Positions 17,138 through 26,414 of a stretch of 64,000 bases of DNA are shown here, in pieces. Within the stretch, counting starts at the first letter, position 1; each line of letters opens with the position of its first letter. This DNA comes from CAVTWD01 sp963738325 (lineage in GTDB: Bacteria; Actinomycetota; Acidimicrobiia; Acidimicrobiales; Ilumatobacteraceae). The DNA lies in assembly GCA_963738325.1 (NCBI GenBank), contig CAVTWD010000009.1, forward strand, positions 310,001-374,000, in the 5' to 3' direction. The notes below the pieces were generated by a model that had not been told where the DNA came from, did no database searches, and was given only the letters and a program-made list of their open reading frames with translations. A program made the translations under genes and the position numbers.

Positions 17138-18648
17138 TGGGGGCGGCATGGATCCGGATCGTCCAGGTCGTGGGCTTCCTGCGCAAGGAGCTGATGGATG
17201 TCGTTCGCCAGCCTCGCCTCGTGGTCATGCTCGTCTTCGGACCGTTTCTCATCCTGCTCCTGTTCGGCATCGGCTACGACGACCGCCCGCCGCCACTCAA
17301 GACCGTGTTCGTGGCACCCCCTGGGAGCTCGTACCGCGACGTGGTGAACGAGTACGCCACGAAGCTCTCCGATTGGATCAAGCCCGAGGGCTTCACCACC
17401 GACGAAGCCGCGGCCAAGGAGAAGCTCGCCCACAACGAGGTCGACGTGGTGGTGGTGTTCCCGAAGGACCCGCTGGCCCTCGTGCTCGCCGGCAAACAGG
17501 CCCCGATCCTCGTAATCCACGACCAGCTCGACCCGATCCAGCAGACGGCCATCAACTTCGCCACCAAGCTGGCGGTGGACGAGGTGAACAGTGCCGTCCT
17601 CGCCCAGATCGTCGGCGCCGGGCAGCAGGCCATCCAGCCGCTCGGCCCCGCCCGCAACGCGATGACCGCCGCCGCCGCGGACCTCGGCCGGGCCGTGCAG
17701 GCCGCGGACCCAGTGCCGCTGCAGGCGGCCGCGCAACGGGTGCGAAGGACCGCCGGACAAGCCGACGCTCTCGTGACCGCCACCGAAGGGTTCTTCCGGC
17801 AGCTCCGGAGTGCGGCCGCGCCGCAGTTGAGCCTGCTCGGGGAGGCCCACACCTCCCTGGCCGATCTCCAGGTGGCGGCCGCCGACGTGCAGTCGACGGC
17901 CAGTTCCGGCCGTCAGGCCGCCGTGGCCAAGGTGATCTCGACCGTGGCGAAGGTCAACACGCTCCTCGGTCAGCTCCAGACCGTCGACCCCTCGGTGCTC
18001 GTGCAGCCGTTCACCGGCCAGACTCAGGTGGCGGTGCCGCAGGCGGTGAGCATCACCGACTACTACGCCCCCGGCGCCATCGTGCTGTTGATCCAGCATC
18101 TGGGCGTCACCTTCGGCGCCCTTTCCTTCGTGCGCGATCGGGCCCTCGGACTCTTCGAGATGCTGCGCATCGGCCCGGTCACGACCTCCGAGTCGCTGCT
18201 CGGGAAGTACGGCGCCTACAGCGTGGTGGGCGCCGGTGTCGCGGCGGCGTTGAGCGCGCTCGTGATCCTCGGGCTCGACGTACCTCTCGACGGCCAGGTG
18301 TCGTGGGTCGTGATCGTCCTCGGTCTCGTGCTCCTCGCCTCCCTCGGGATCGGCTTCCTGGCCTCGCTCCTGGCCAAGTCCGACAGCCAGGCCGTGCAGT
18401 TCGCCATGATCGTGCTGTTGGCCAGCCTTTTCTTCGGCGGCTTCTTCCTCAGCCTGAAGCAGCTCACCTATCCCGTCGCGGTTATCTCGTTGCTCCTCCC
18501 CGTGCGTTATGGCATCAGTGCCCTCCAAGACGTGATGCTGCGGGGCACGACGCCGGCGGTCAGCGACCTGCTGGGGCTCGGCATCATCGCCGTGACGGGA
18601 TATGCCGCCTCGTGGTACCTACTGCGACGACGGTTGCGGGTGGTGTAG
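17137..18648 (+). CDS. ABC-2 type permease
   Basis: 503 residues. One membrane segment near the N-terminus (VVMLVFGPFLILLLFGIGY) is followed by an extracellular region of about 280 residues containing helical, coiled-coil-like sequence (QAADPVPLQAAAQRVRR, EAHTSLADLQVAAADVQS), then five C-terminal segments from YYAPGAIVLLIQHLGVTFGAL to LGLGIIAVTGYAASWYLL. This is the YhgE/ABC-2 (type V-like) plan. ATG 17137 overlaps the ATPase stop by one base. With the ATPase and the next gene it forms a three-part exporter. Confidence 0.88.
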   Translation: MGAAWIRIVQVVGFLRKELMDVVRQPRLVVMLVFGPFLILLLFGIGYDDRPPPLKTVFVAPPGSSYRDVVNEYATKLSDWIKPEGFTTDEAAAKEKLAHNEVDVVVVFPKDPLALVLAGKQAPILVIHDQLDPIQQTAINFATKLAVDEVNSAVLAQIVGAGQQAIQPLGPARNAMTAAAADLGRAVQAADPVPLQAAAQRVRRTAGQADALVTATEGFFRQLRSAAAPQLSLLGEAHTSLADLQVAAADVQSTASSGRQAAVAKVISTVAKVNTLLGQLQTVDPSVLVQPFTGQTQVAVPQAVSITDYYAPGAIVLLIQHLGVTFGALSFVRDRALGLFEMLRIGPVTTSESLLGKYGAYSVVGAGVAAALSALVILGLDVPLDGQVSWVVIVLGLVLLASLGIGFLASLLAKSDSQAVQFAMIVLLASLFFGGFFLSLKQLTYPVAVISLLLPVRYGISALQDVMLRGTTPAVSDLLGLGIIAVTGYAASWYLLRRRLRVV

Positions 18649-19500
18649 GTGCCCCGGCGTGACGAACCGACGCGGCGGGCGCTGGGCTGGTGCCTGTTGG
18701 TCGGGGGCGCCCTCGCGCTCTTCGGCGCACTCGCGGGCACCATCACGGCCTGGGTGCTGGTCGGCGACGCGCAACGATCCTCCGGCAGGGCCCTGGTCGC
18801 CGCCGAGGAATCGCTCGACTCGGTCAACGACAGCTTGAACCTGGCAGGAGGGGTGGTCACCACGGTGCGCCAGGGCATCGACACCGTGGCCGCCGCCCTG
18901 CACGCCGCCGGCGGAGCCATCGACACGGCCGACGCCACCCTGGCGCAGCTGCAGCAGGTGGCGGCCGCGCTGCCGACTGCCCTGCGCGGTACGACCGACG
19001 CCATTCATTCCCTCACCACGGTCGCCGACGGCGTCGACCGCACCCTGAGCGTGCTCTCGCAAGCGCCGTTCGTGCCCGACTACCGGAGCTCCCTGGGCGA
19101 CCTGGTGCGGCGCCTCGACCAGTCACTCACCCCGCTCGTGGCGGGCACCGAGGACCTGTCCTCTCGCCTGCAGAGCGCGCTGGCCAACGGGCAAGACGTC
19201 GGCGCGCAGGTCAACGACCTCGCTGACGACGTGGGAATGGTGCAGCAGTCGCTGGCGAGCGCGAGCCAGCAGCTCGACAACTTCCGGGCGGCTACGTCCG
19301 ACGCGCAAGCGGCGGCGCGTACCGCTCGCCGCGATCTCGACCGCGATCTGACGTTGCTGCGCTTCGTCGCCCTCCCCCTCGGCCTCGGCCTCGCTCTCGC
19401 GCAACTGCTGCCCATCTGGTTCGGAGCCGGCCTGCTGTGGCCCGAACGAGTGCCCGTGTCACCTGCCGCCGGCCGTTCGACAACCACGGTGGCCCTGTGA
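18649..19500 (+). CDS. Membrane-anchored coiled-coil protein of the ABC exporter operon
   Basis: 283 residues. A membrane segment at about 12-37 (LGWCLLVGGALALFGALAGTITAWVLV) precedes a long helical region with heptad-like leucines and alanines (about 45-235: SLDSVNDSLNLAGG, DATLAQLQQVAAALP, LSSRLQSALANG), and a second hydrophobic segment at about 240-265. Both ends are near the membrane, so the coiled coil probably lies outside the cell. GTG 18649 directly follows the permease stop. It has the form of a membrane-fusion-like or scaffold subunit for the exporter; this role is inferred from the operon. Confidence 0.7.
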   Translation: MPRRDEPTRRALGWCLLVGGALALFGALAGTITAWVLVGDAQRSSGRALVAAEESLDSVNDSLNLAGGVVTTVRQGIDTVAAALHAAGGAIDTADATLAQLQQVAAALPTALRGTTDAIHSLTTVADGVDRTLSVLSQAPFVPDYRSSLGDLVRRLDQSLTPLVAGTEDLSSRLQSALANGQDVGAQVNDLADDVGMVQQSLASASQQLDNFRAATSDAQAAARTARRDLDRDLTLLRFVALPLGLGLALAQLLPIWFGAGLLWPERVPVSPAAGRSTTTVAL

Positions 19501-19526
19501 GGACTCGCGCTCCATTCCACGTCTCG

Positions 19527-19543
19527 CGACAAAGCTCTTGTCG
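19527..19543. promoter_or_regulatory. Short palindrome before the ArsR-type gene
   Basis: CGACAA (19527-19532), five bases, TTGTCG (19538-19543). The site is 30 bp before the GTG of the ArsR-type regulator and could be its autoregulatory operator, since ArsR-family proteins bind such dyads near their own promoters. Confidence 0.45.
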
Positions 19544-19572
19544 AGGAAGGAATCCTGTCGTACTCTGATCGC

Positions 19573-20178
19573 GTGCCTCGCCGAGCGCCTCCCGTGCAGG
19601 CGGTGCGGACGATCGACGATCCCGACTCGCTCCAGGCGCTCTCCCACCCGTTGCGCGTTCGCATCCTCGACGCGCTCAGGGAGCCCGACTCGGCCGCCGC
19701 CGTCGCCCGCCGGATCGGTGAGTCGCGCCAGAAGGTGAACTACCACCTGAAGGAGCTCGATCGCGCCGGGCTCGTGCGGTACGTCGGCGAGCGGCGCAAC
19801 GGCAGCTTCATCGAGAGCCTCTACCAGTCCTCGGCCCGGACGCTGGTGGTGTCCCCCCGAGCGGCGTGGGGTGACCCGCGCCGCCTGGCCGCGGTCATGG
19901 ACCAATCGTCGCTCGAAGATCTGGTCTCCCTCGGTGAACGCCTCGGGCGTGACGCCGCGGTCTTGCTTGACCGAGCAGCCTTCGACGGCGAGCAGATCGC
20001 GAGCGCGGCCGTCGAGGCAAAGGTGGTCTTCGACGGCGAGGAGGCGAGGGCCGCGTTCCTCCAGGAGTACCTCGCGCTCATCGGCCCCCTCCTGAAGAAG
20101 TACGGGACGGCTCGCGGCAATCGCTACCGCCTCGCCATGGCTGTCTATCCGGATCCCGCCGGCCGCGAGGACTCGTGA
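19573..20178 (+). CDS. ArsR-type winged-helix transcriptional regulator
   Basis: The N-terminal third is an ArsR-like winged helix: DPDSLQALSHPLRVRILDAL, then ESRQKVNYHLKELDRAGLVRYVGERRNG. No metal-binding cysteine pair (ELCVC-type) is present, so it is not a classic metal sensor. The C-terminal 110 residues form a helical domain of unknown ligand (LEDLVSLGERLG, EEARAAFLQEYLALIGPLLKKYG). GTG 19573 is the first start. It follows the ABC exporter operon after 72 bp and could regulate it or itself through the palindrome at 19527-19543. Confidence 0.85.
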   Translation: MPRRAPPVQAVRTIDDPDSLQALSHPLRVRILDALREPDSAAAVARRIGESRQKVNYHLKELDRAGLVRYVGERRNGSFIESLYQSSARTLVVSPRAAWGDPRRLAAVMDQSSLEDLVSLGERLGRDAAVLLDRAAFDGEQIASAAVEAKVVFDGEEARAAFLQEYLALIGPLLKKYGTARGNRYRLAMAVYPDPAGREDS

Positions 20179-20215
20179 GCGTGCGGCGGACCTCCGCCGG
20201 CCGAGCCCGTCCCTC

Positions 20216-20407
20216 CTACCGTTCGATGACCGTGACCGCCGGCGCCGTCGCTCCGGCGAGCAAGATCGACACGAGGATCCCGAGCGGCAGGGTTCCCCAG
20301 TAGGACTGGTGGAGCCCGACGTTGCCGAGGAACAGCATCAGCAACCACGTCGCCGGGAACGTGGCCACGAGGAAGAAGATCACACCGAAGAGCAACGCCT
20401 TGATCAT
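20216..20407 (-). CDS. Small membrane protein (63 residues)
   Basis: ATG 20407 has an AAGGGG ribosome site. Two hydrophobic segments are seen: ALLFGVIFFLVATFPATWLLMLFLG and YWGTLPLGILVSILLAGATAPA. No family was recognised. It converges on the ArsR-type gene and is divergent from the DksA-like gene. Such tiny two-helix proteins are common and unassigned. Confidence 0.65.
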   Translation of the reverse strand: MIKALLFGVIFFLVATFPATWLLMLFLGNVGLHQSYWGTLPLGILVSILLAGATAPAVTVIER

Positions 20408-20597
20408 GGAAACCCCTTAGCTCGACAGCGCACTCATGATCTGCCATCGGGCCGGCGGCGTGGCGGATGATGCGCGAGGGGCCGGTTCCGCCGGCGGGAA
20501 CGACGCCGCGTCTCGGGCCGCGCCACGGTCTGACGGGCTCCCTTCTCGGGACGAAGGGCCCTTCGGACCCCGTCCCAGGGCTCGTACGATCCAGGGT

Positions 20598-21311
20598 ATG
20601 GAGGCTGCCAGCAGCAATACGGCCCGGTCGGCGGAATTCGTCGCCGCCCGCAACCGCCTCGAAGACGAGCGCCAGCGCCTCTCCCGCCTCCTCGCCGACC
20701 TCGACGCCGAAGGCCTCGACCGGGAGACGGAGGCCGACAATCTCGGCGAGATCGGCGCCGCCGGTCAACATCCAGCCGATGTCGCCTCCGAGACCTTCGA
20801 ACGCGAGCTCGACCTCACGCTCGTGATGGACTTCCGCAACGAGATCGCCGAGACCGAAGCCGCGCTCCGCCGGCTCGACGCCGGTGTCTACGGCGTCTGC
20901 GAGCGCTGCCACGGCATGATCGACCCGGCTCGTCTCGAGGCGGTGCCGTCCACCCGGTTCTGCAAGCACGACGAAGACCGCTACGAGCTCGGCGGGCCCT
21001 ACGTCAGCGAGACCGTTGGGCGGCTGGGCGTCGTCGACGAGGCCGAGCTCTTCCCGACCGACGACGAGCTCGTCGAAGGTGACGACGATCGGTGGAACGG
21101 ACCGGAGGAAGGGGCGCTGCACGTCGACGACGGTGACGAGCTCGCCGAGGAGCGTGCCTCGTCCGGCCTCGTCGACACCGACGGCGTCAGCGACGACCTC
21201 TACGACACTGAAGGCGAGGTCGCGACGAACCCGCCTCGTGCGCTCGACGGCGAGTCAGATCTCTCCGACCTGATGCGGCGCCAGTTGGGCCTCTCGGGCG
21301 TCGACAGCTGA
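20598..21311 (+). CDS. DksA/TraR-type zinc-finger protein with long acidic tail
   Basis: Helical N-terminal region (FVAARNRLEDERQRLSRLLADLDAEG, read in parts), then the DksA/TraR core RNEIAETEAALRRLDAGVYGVCERCHGMIDPARLEAVPSTRFCKHDE. The finger has CERC and a third Cys, but the position of the fourth Cys is Asp, with a His one residue earlier, so zinc binding may be altered. The last 90 residues are strongly acidic (DDELVEGDDDRWN, DGDELAEERAS). ATG 20598 begins the alignable part. In E. coli, DksA binds RNA polymerase with ppGpp; whether this protein does so is unknown. 237 residues. Confidence 0.85.
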   Translation: MEAASSNTARSAEFVAARNRLEDERQRLSRLLADLDAEGLDRETEADNLGEIGAAGQHPADVASETFERELDLTLVMDFRNEIAETEAALRRLDAGVYGVCERCHGMIDPARLEAVPSTRFCKHDEDRYELGGPYVSETVGRLGVVDEAELFPTDDELVEGDDDRWNGPEEGALHVDDGDELAEERASSGLVDTDGVSDDLYDTEGEVATNPPRALDGESDLSDLMRRQLGLSGVDS

Positions 21312-21362
21312 CGCGGGCGCCCAGCCCCGACCAGCTCACCGGGCCGTCGGTACGCTCCACCG

Positions 21363-22499
21363 ATGGCGATCCGTGAGCGGCCCGTCCCCGCCGAGGGATC
21401 GCCGCCTCCTGGAACGCCCGACGTCACGCCCGTACCCCCGCCCGCGCCACCCCCGGCGAGCTCGTATCCCTGGGACCGAGTCCTGCGTTGGGTGGACCGC
21501 CGCCAGCAGCGGATCACGCCCCTCGCCGTGCTCGGCGGCGTGCTGAAGAAGTCGGGCGAGGACCAGCTCGGGCTGCTCGCCGCGGTGATGAGCAACAACG
21601 GGATGCTCTCGCTGCTGCCGTTGCTGCTGCTCGTCATCAGCATCACCGGGTTCATCTTCCGAGACGACGCCCGGGCCCAACAGGCCCTTCTCGACGCCGC
21701 CCTCACCAACTTCCCGGGCTTGGGCGACCAGCTGCGGGCCAACATCCAGGCGTTGCCGGGTTCCGGCGTCGCCATCGTGGTCGGCGCCGTCTTCCTGGCA
21801 TGGGGGGCGCTCGGGTTCACCCGCACCGCGCAAGTGGCGATGGGCGAGATCTGGAACGTGCCCCGGCGGCTCCGTCCCGGCTTCTGGCCGCAACTCGGTC
21901 GCTCGATCTGGGCGCTCGGGATGCTGGCCCTCCCCACCGCGTGCACCGCAGTGCTCACCATCCTCGGCACCAGCGGCTTCACCCTCACCGTCGAGGTCAA
22001 GACCCAGAGCCCGCTGGGCGTCATCCTGGCCGTCGTGGTCGCGTTCCTCTCACTCGGAGTGCTCCTCTCGCTCAACTTCGCCTCGCACCTACTCGCCTTC
22101 CGCGCCCTCACACCCCGCGTGGTCGCCACCCGCCACCTTTGGGCGGGGACGGTGATCTTCACCATCTACTGGACAGCGCTCACGGCCTTCGGCAGCGCGC
22201 TCGTCGCGAATCGCCTGGCGCGGGCCAATCAGCTCTACGGCACGATCGGCTTCATCATCGGCCTGCTCTTCTGGATCTACCTCGGCGCCTACGGCGCGCT
22301 CATGTCGGCGGAGCTCAACTCGGTGCGAGCGAACCGGCTCTACCCGCGCACGCTCTTCGGCCTGCCCGCGACCGCGGCGGATCGCCGTGCGCTGCGCGCC
22401 CGTGCCCGGACCGAGGAGATGGTGCCGGGCGAGGTGGTCGAGGTCCGCTTCGAGGAAGCCTTGCCGTCCGGCGGTGACCTCCCGACCGACCCGTACTGA
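21363..22499 (+). CDS. YihY/UPF0761 family membrane protein (second copy)
   Basis: 378 residues. A Pro-rich cytoplasmic N-terminus (about 35 residues) leads into the YihY core: DQLGLLAAVMSNNGMLSLLPLLLLVISITGFI, then GALGFTRTAQVAMGEIWNVP.RLRPGFW, and TIGFIIGLLFWIYLGAYGALMSAELNSVR. These show about six membrane segments. It is separate from the lipid operon copy and differs in length and termini. It follows the DksA-like gene by about 50 bp. The function of the family is not established. Confidence 0.87.
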   Translation: MAIRERPVPAEGSPPPGTPDVTPVPPPAPPPASSYPWDRVLRWVDRRQQRITPLAVLGGVLKKSGEDQLGLLAAVMSNNGMLSLLPLLLLVISITGFIFRDDARAQQALLDAALTNFPGLGDQLRANIQALPGSGVAIVVGAVFLAWGALGFTRTAQVAMGEIWNVPRRLRPGFWPQLGRSIWALGMLALPTACTAVLTILGTSGFTLTVEVKTQSPLGVILAVVVAFLSLGVLLSLNFASHLLAFRALTPRVVATRHLWAGTVIFTIYWTALTAFGSALVANRLARANQLYGTIGFIIGLLFWIYLGAYGALMSAELNSVRANRLYPRTLFGLPATAADRRALRARARTEEMVPGEVVEVRFEEALPSGGDLPTDPY

Positions 22500-22554
22500 G
22501 GCTCCGGGCACGCCGGCGTGACGCGGTCGGTCCGTCGAGCCCGCCCGACGCCGT

Positions 22555-22758
22555 TCAGGTCACCAGCGTGGCCAGGGCCCAGACCGCCGCGATCGCCCCG
22601 ATCGCCAGCATCAGCAGGCTGCGGCCGAGGGGAGCTCGCGCCAACTCGCCGTCTCGGGTGCGTGCAGGCGGTCGGACGAGAGCGAGGAGGTTTCCCACGG
22701 CCAGCGCACCGCCCAGGGCCAGGACGAGGAGCGGAAGGAGGTTGTCACCGAGGAGCAA
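22555..22758 (-). CDS. Small membrane protein (67 residues)
   Basis: Reads LLPLLVLALGGALAVGNLLALVRPP, a short polar loop RTRDGELARAPLG, and SLLMLAIGAIAAVWALATLVT, giving two membrane helices. TTG 22758 overlaps the 3' end of the EamA transporter gene by 14 bp, so the two are likely cotranscribed and coupled. Comparable small proteins occur beside transporters in Actinobacteria, with no assigned role. Confidence 0.7.
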   Translation of the reverse strand: MLLGDNLLPLLVLALGGALAVGNLLALVRPPARTRDGELARAPLGRSLLMLAIGAIAAVWALATLVT

Positions 22759-23674
22759 CGGGCACCGATCGATCTCGTGCGCTCACCGGAGTGGCGGCGC
22801 GTGGCAGCACCATGATGCCCGCCAGCACGACCAGCGCCCCACCCACCGCGACGCCGGCCGTCGGCACCTCCCCGAAGAAGGCCCAACCGACGAGCACCGC
22901 CGAAACCGGCTCGACGTAAGTGAGCACACCCACCGTGGCCGCCGGGAGCCGTCCCAGCAGCACGAGGTAGATCGAGCCGAGCAGCGCGGTGAAGAGCACG
23001 CCGACCAGCACCATCCACAGCCAGTCCGGCCGCCATCCGCCCCAGTCGGTGGTCGCGGCAAAGGGGGCCAGCGCGACCGTGGCCACCGCCAGTTGGATGA
23101 AGGCGAGGTGGACGCCGCCGACCTCGGCCACGACGAACTTCGAACCGAGGGTGAGCGCGGCGTACGTGACCGCGGCGAGCAGCGCGAAGATCTCTCCCGC
23201 GCCGAAGCCGCTGGTGGGGCGGGCGAGCACGGCGACGCCGGCGAGGCCGAGGCCGACCGCGAGGTAGGTGCGCGGCGGTACGTGCTCGGCGAGGAGCCGG
23301 GGCGTGCCCAGCATGACCAGGACGGGGGCGAGGTAGGTGATGAGGAGCACCGTGCCGAGCGGAGCTCGCTCCTGCGCGGCGACGAGGCAGAGCCAATGGG
23401 TGCCGAGGATGACGCCGAGCAGGCCCAGCACCCAGGCCGGCGTCCGCCGCCGACCTCGCCGCCCAGCGGCCCCCGCCCCGGGGCGCGGGCCCGCGCCGGA
23501 TCGGCTTCGGTACCAGCGATGGGCGCCGAGTGCCACGGCGAGGGCCACGGTCGCCGAAGCCGTCCGGCAGAACACGACCGCCACAGGCGGGAGTCGTGAC
23601 CAGCGCACGAACAGCCCGATCAGCCCCCAGGCGGCCGCGATCGCGGCCACCCCCAGGGCCGAGGCGCGGTGCAC
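22745..23674 (-). CDS. EamA/DMT-family transporter
   Basis: 309 residues with about ten membrane segments in two EamA halves: the first (VAAIAAAWGLIGLFVRWS, RTASATVALAVALGA, VLGLLGVILGTHWLC, GTVLLITYLAPVLVML) and the second (GEIFALLAAVTYAALTLGSKFVV, VLTYVEPVSAVLVGWAFFGEVP, VGGALVVLAGIMVLP). The YVEPVxAxLxGxxxxGE pattern is typical. It probably exports or exchanges a small metabolite across the cytoplasmic membrane. GTG 23674 is the first start. No neighbouring enzyme suggests the substrate. Confidence 0.88.
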   Translation of the reverse strand: MHRASALGVAAIAAAWGLIGLFVRWSRLPPVAVVFCRTASATVALAVALGAHRWYRSRSGAGPRPGAGAAGRRGRRRTPAWVLGLLGVILGTHWLCLVAAQERAPLGTVLLITYLAPVLVMLGTPRLLAEHVPPRTYLAVGLGLAGVAVLARPTSGFGAGEIFALLAAVTYAALTLGSKFVVAEVGGVHLAFIQLAVATVALAPFAATTDWGGWRPDWLWMVLVGVLFTALLGSIYLVLLGRLPAATVGVLTYVEPVSAVLVGWAFFGEVPTAGVAVGGALVVLAGIMVLPRAATPVSARDRSVPVAPR

Positions 23675-23691
23675 CGGCCGAGATTACGGCT

Positions 23692-23718
23692 CAAGTTCCA
23701 GGGACATCGTGCCGATAG
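23692..23718 (+). promoter_or_regulatory. Possible sigma-28 (FliA/WhiG)-type promoter
   Basis: CAAG, 15 bases, GCCGATAG resembles the sigma-28 consensus TAAA-N15-GCCGATAA, with a strong match in the -10 part. It points rightward into 23719-23882, which has no convincing plus-strand gene and faces the end of dnaB. It may drive a non-coding or antisense RNA, or be chance. Confidence 0.3.
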
Positions 23719-23882
23719 AAGAGTTGCCGGCAGTTCGCCCCTGCCGACACCGCAGGGACTGGGCGGGGGTCACCCCTCCCTCCATCCGCAACGCCAGTTC
23801 GCCCCTTCCCCAGGGTGCAGGCGCCTGCCGTGGCTCTCGCCCGCCCTGCTCCGAGGGGAGCTCCTCGCCTCGTCCGCGTTTG

Positions 23883-26218
23883 TCAGATGCCGCGCGCCGC
23901 GTTGTCGAAGCGCGTGTACGGAGCGAGGAATACCAGCTTGCGAGCCCCGATCGGGCCGTTGCGATGCTTCGAAACGATGACCTCGGCCACTCCCCGGTCC
24001 GGTGAGTCGGGGTTGTAGACCTCGTCTCGGTAGATGAACATCACCACGTCGGCGTCCTGCTCGATCGAGCCGCTCTCCCGGAGGTCGGCGAGCATCGGCC
24101 GCTTGTCGGCCCGAGTCTCGAGGTTCCGGCTGAGCTGCGAGAGGGCCACGATGGGCACGCTCAGCTCGCGGGCCAGGATCTTCAGGCCACGGCTGATCTC
24201 GCTGACCTCCACCTGCCGGTTCTCGGCGGCGGCCCGCCCGCTCATGAGCTGGAGGTAGTCGACCACGACGAGGCCGAGCTGGCCTTGCTGGCGCGACTTC
24301 AACCGCCGGGCCTTGGCTCGGATCTCCATCACCGTGACATTCGGGTTGTCGTCGATGAAGAGAGGAGCTTCGAGCCGCCCGATGGCCTTGCCGATCTTCG
24401 ACCAGTCCTGCTCGGTGAGCCGACCTGTGCGCATCTTGGCCGAGTCGACCCGGGCCTCCGACGACAGGATGCGCTGGGTGAGCTCCTTGTGGCCCATCTC
24501 CAGCGAGAAGAACAGCACGGGGAGCCCTTGCTCGACGGCGACGTGGGTGGCCATGCCGAGGGCGAACGCCGTGTTGTGCACGACGACGTCGGCCGGCCAC
24601 GAAGTTGTGGAAGCCGGGCACGGTGAGGTCGTAGACCTGCTCGTCGCCATCGGGCTCGATCTCCACGATCTCGTCCCAGCAGACGTCGGTGTCGGGGATC
24701 ACCGCGACCGCCCCGCGGGGCTGACCACCCGCGGTGGTCAGGGAACCCGCCCGGGCCACCGCTACGAGCTCGGCTTCGACGTCGAGCCCCGAGGCCACCG
24801 GTACCAGCCGAAGCACGTGAACCGAACGTCGTCGTCCCTGGGAGGTGGCGCGTTCGACGCGTGACGCGGTGAGCGACGCCGAGCCGCAGGAGGAGATGCT
24901 GCACGTCGCGGACAAGCCGACTCGACTTGGACGCGAACGCGTCGGCGAGCAGCGCGCCCGGCCGAGTCCCGCGATTCACGAGGAGCAGGCGCTCGAGGAA
25001 CGTCACCAGCTGTTCTCGCCCGAGACGGAAGACGGCTGGCGGGATGCGCAGCTCGGGCCCGGGGGCGTCCCACACCTGGTGACGCCGCAGCACGGCCAGG
25101 GCGTCGAGCCCGAGCAGGCGGGCGCGCCGGATCGCCTCGTCCTTGCGGGCGGTGAGCGTGGCCCGCAGCCCGCCTTCGCCGAGCACGTGGGCCAGCAGCG
25201 CCAGCTCGCCGTGCGGGAGGCGTTCTCCGCCGAACCACGGCAGCCGCCGCGGAACGGCGACGCGGGTTCCCGGGCTCAGCCGAGCCAGCGGGCACCAGCC
25301 CTGCTCGGTGAGGAACGGATGGCTGAGCGTGGTGCGGACGACCCGCCCGAGGCGGGTCCGCACCCGGAAGACCGGTTTGACCCCGTCGTCGACGAAGGCC
25401 GACGGGGTGGCCACGACCATGCGCCCGTCCCGAGGGTCGAGGCTCACGACTTGCACCCACTCGCCCGCCGCCCCGCGGCGATGGAGCTCTGCGCCGTGAC
25501 CAGCTCACCGGTGGCCGGATCGAGCAGCTCGGTGTCCCACGCCACGCACTTGCCCATGCTGGGCCGGGCGCCGACCACGTTCAGGGTCGAGGGTTGGAGC
25601 CCGTTCAACAGCTCGTCGAGATCGGTGTAGCCCATCGCGGTGCCCGTGAGCGCCGTTCCCCGCTCGTAGGCCTGCTCGAGGTCGTTCATGGCCAGATCGA
25701 GCAGGTCGCGGATGGGCTTGGTGGAGTCGACCACTCGACGGTCGGCGAGCTCGAAGACCTTCGTCTCGGCTAGGTCGAGCGCCTTGGTGACGTCGTCGGG
25801 CTCTTCGTAGCCGAGCTCGGCGATCTCGCCGGCCACGCCGATCAGCCGGCGCAGCATGGCCGTGTCCTGCACGATCCGGGCGTAACGGGCGGCGTTGGAG
25901 ATGGCGGGTGTGTTGGCCTGCAGCTCGACGAGCAGGCTGGCCCCCACCGACCGCGTCGAGCAGGTCGTGGCGGCGTAGCTCCTCCGCCACCGTGACGGCG
26001 TCGACGGGTTGACCGTCGGCCGCCAATGCCCGGATCGCCTCGAACAGGTGCTGGTGCGCGGGCTTGTAGAAGTCGTTGGCCGACACGTGCAGCTCGGCCA
26101 CCACCGCGATGGCGTCCCTCGACAACAACAGCGCCCCGAGCAGCGACTCCTCCGCGGTGAGGTTGTGGGGCGGAACCCTCGCCTGGGTTCGAGACCGGCG
26201 TTCCCGGATCACGTCCAC
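23883..26218 (-). CDS. dnaB: Replicative DNA helicase with intein, four single-base indels
   Basis: Unwinds DNA at the replication fork. The N-terminal domain (PPHNLTAEESLLGALLLSRDAI, FYKPAHQHLFEAIRAL) and the RecA-like core are clear: GARPSMGK (Walker A, interrupted by an intein), LPVLFFSLEMG, LGLVVVDYLQLM, IVALSQLSR and ESGSIEQDADVVMFIYRDE, ending NPDSPDRGVAEVIVSKHRNGP...TRFDNAARGI. Extra bases lie near 25941-25945, 24850 and 24593, and one is missing near 25498; correcting them gives 777 codons, of which 452 are mature helicase. Start GTG 26218 (or 26221). It is the last gene of the rpsF-ssb-rpsR-rplI-dnaB group. Confidence 0.93.
24573..25548 (-). other. Intein in DnaB at the Walker A lysine
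   Basis: Splicing would join PSMGK to TAFALG. The intein starts with Cys (CVAWDTELLDPATGELV), contains a block B-like TTLSHPFLT, and ends VYDLTVPGFHNFV...DVVVHN before Thr+1. Repaired length is 325 residues. Between the splicing blocks is LLAHVLGEGGL, resembling a LAGLIDADG motif, but its second partner (FLERLLLVNRG) is poor, so the homing endonuclease may have decayed. Inteins at conserved replicative-helicase sites are known in Actinobacteria. Coordinates run from the codon of Cys1 to that of the terminal Asn. Confidence 0.88.
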
Positions 26219-26414
26219 CACGGCTGCCAACCTTGATGGACGACCCCTGTGCGGCGGAAGAGGATGAGGCGACGAACTCGGTGGATTACCGGGTCGCAGC
26301 TGTGGACGATGCTGTTGATACTCGTCTGCCCCGCCGCGCCCGTCGCGGATGCTCGCTGCACGGCGCGGCGCGACCAGCATGACAACCACCAACCCGCGGT
26401 GCCGGTCCGGCCGC

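Noticed and set aside
17065..18528. A 487-codon minus-strand frame opposite the ABC permease
   Set aside because: A shadow of the permease gene; no motif, no ribosome site.
26222..26414. A small plus-strand gene between dnaB and rplI
   Set aside because: The only frames are basic low-complexity sequence without ribosome site or family resemblance.
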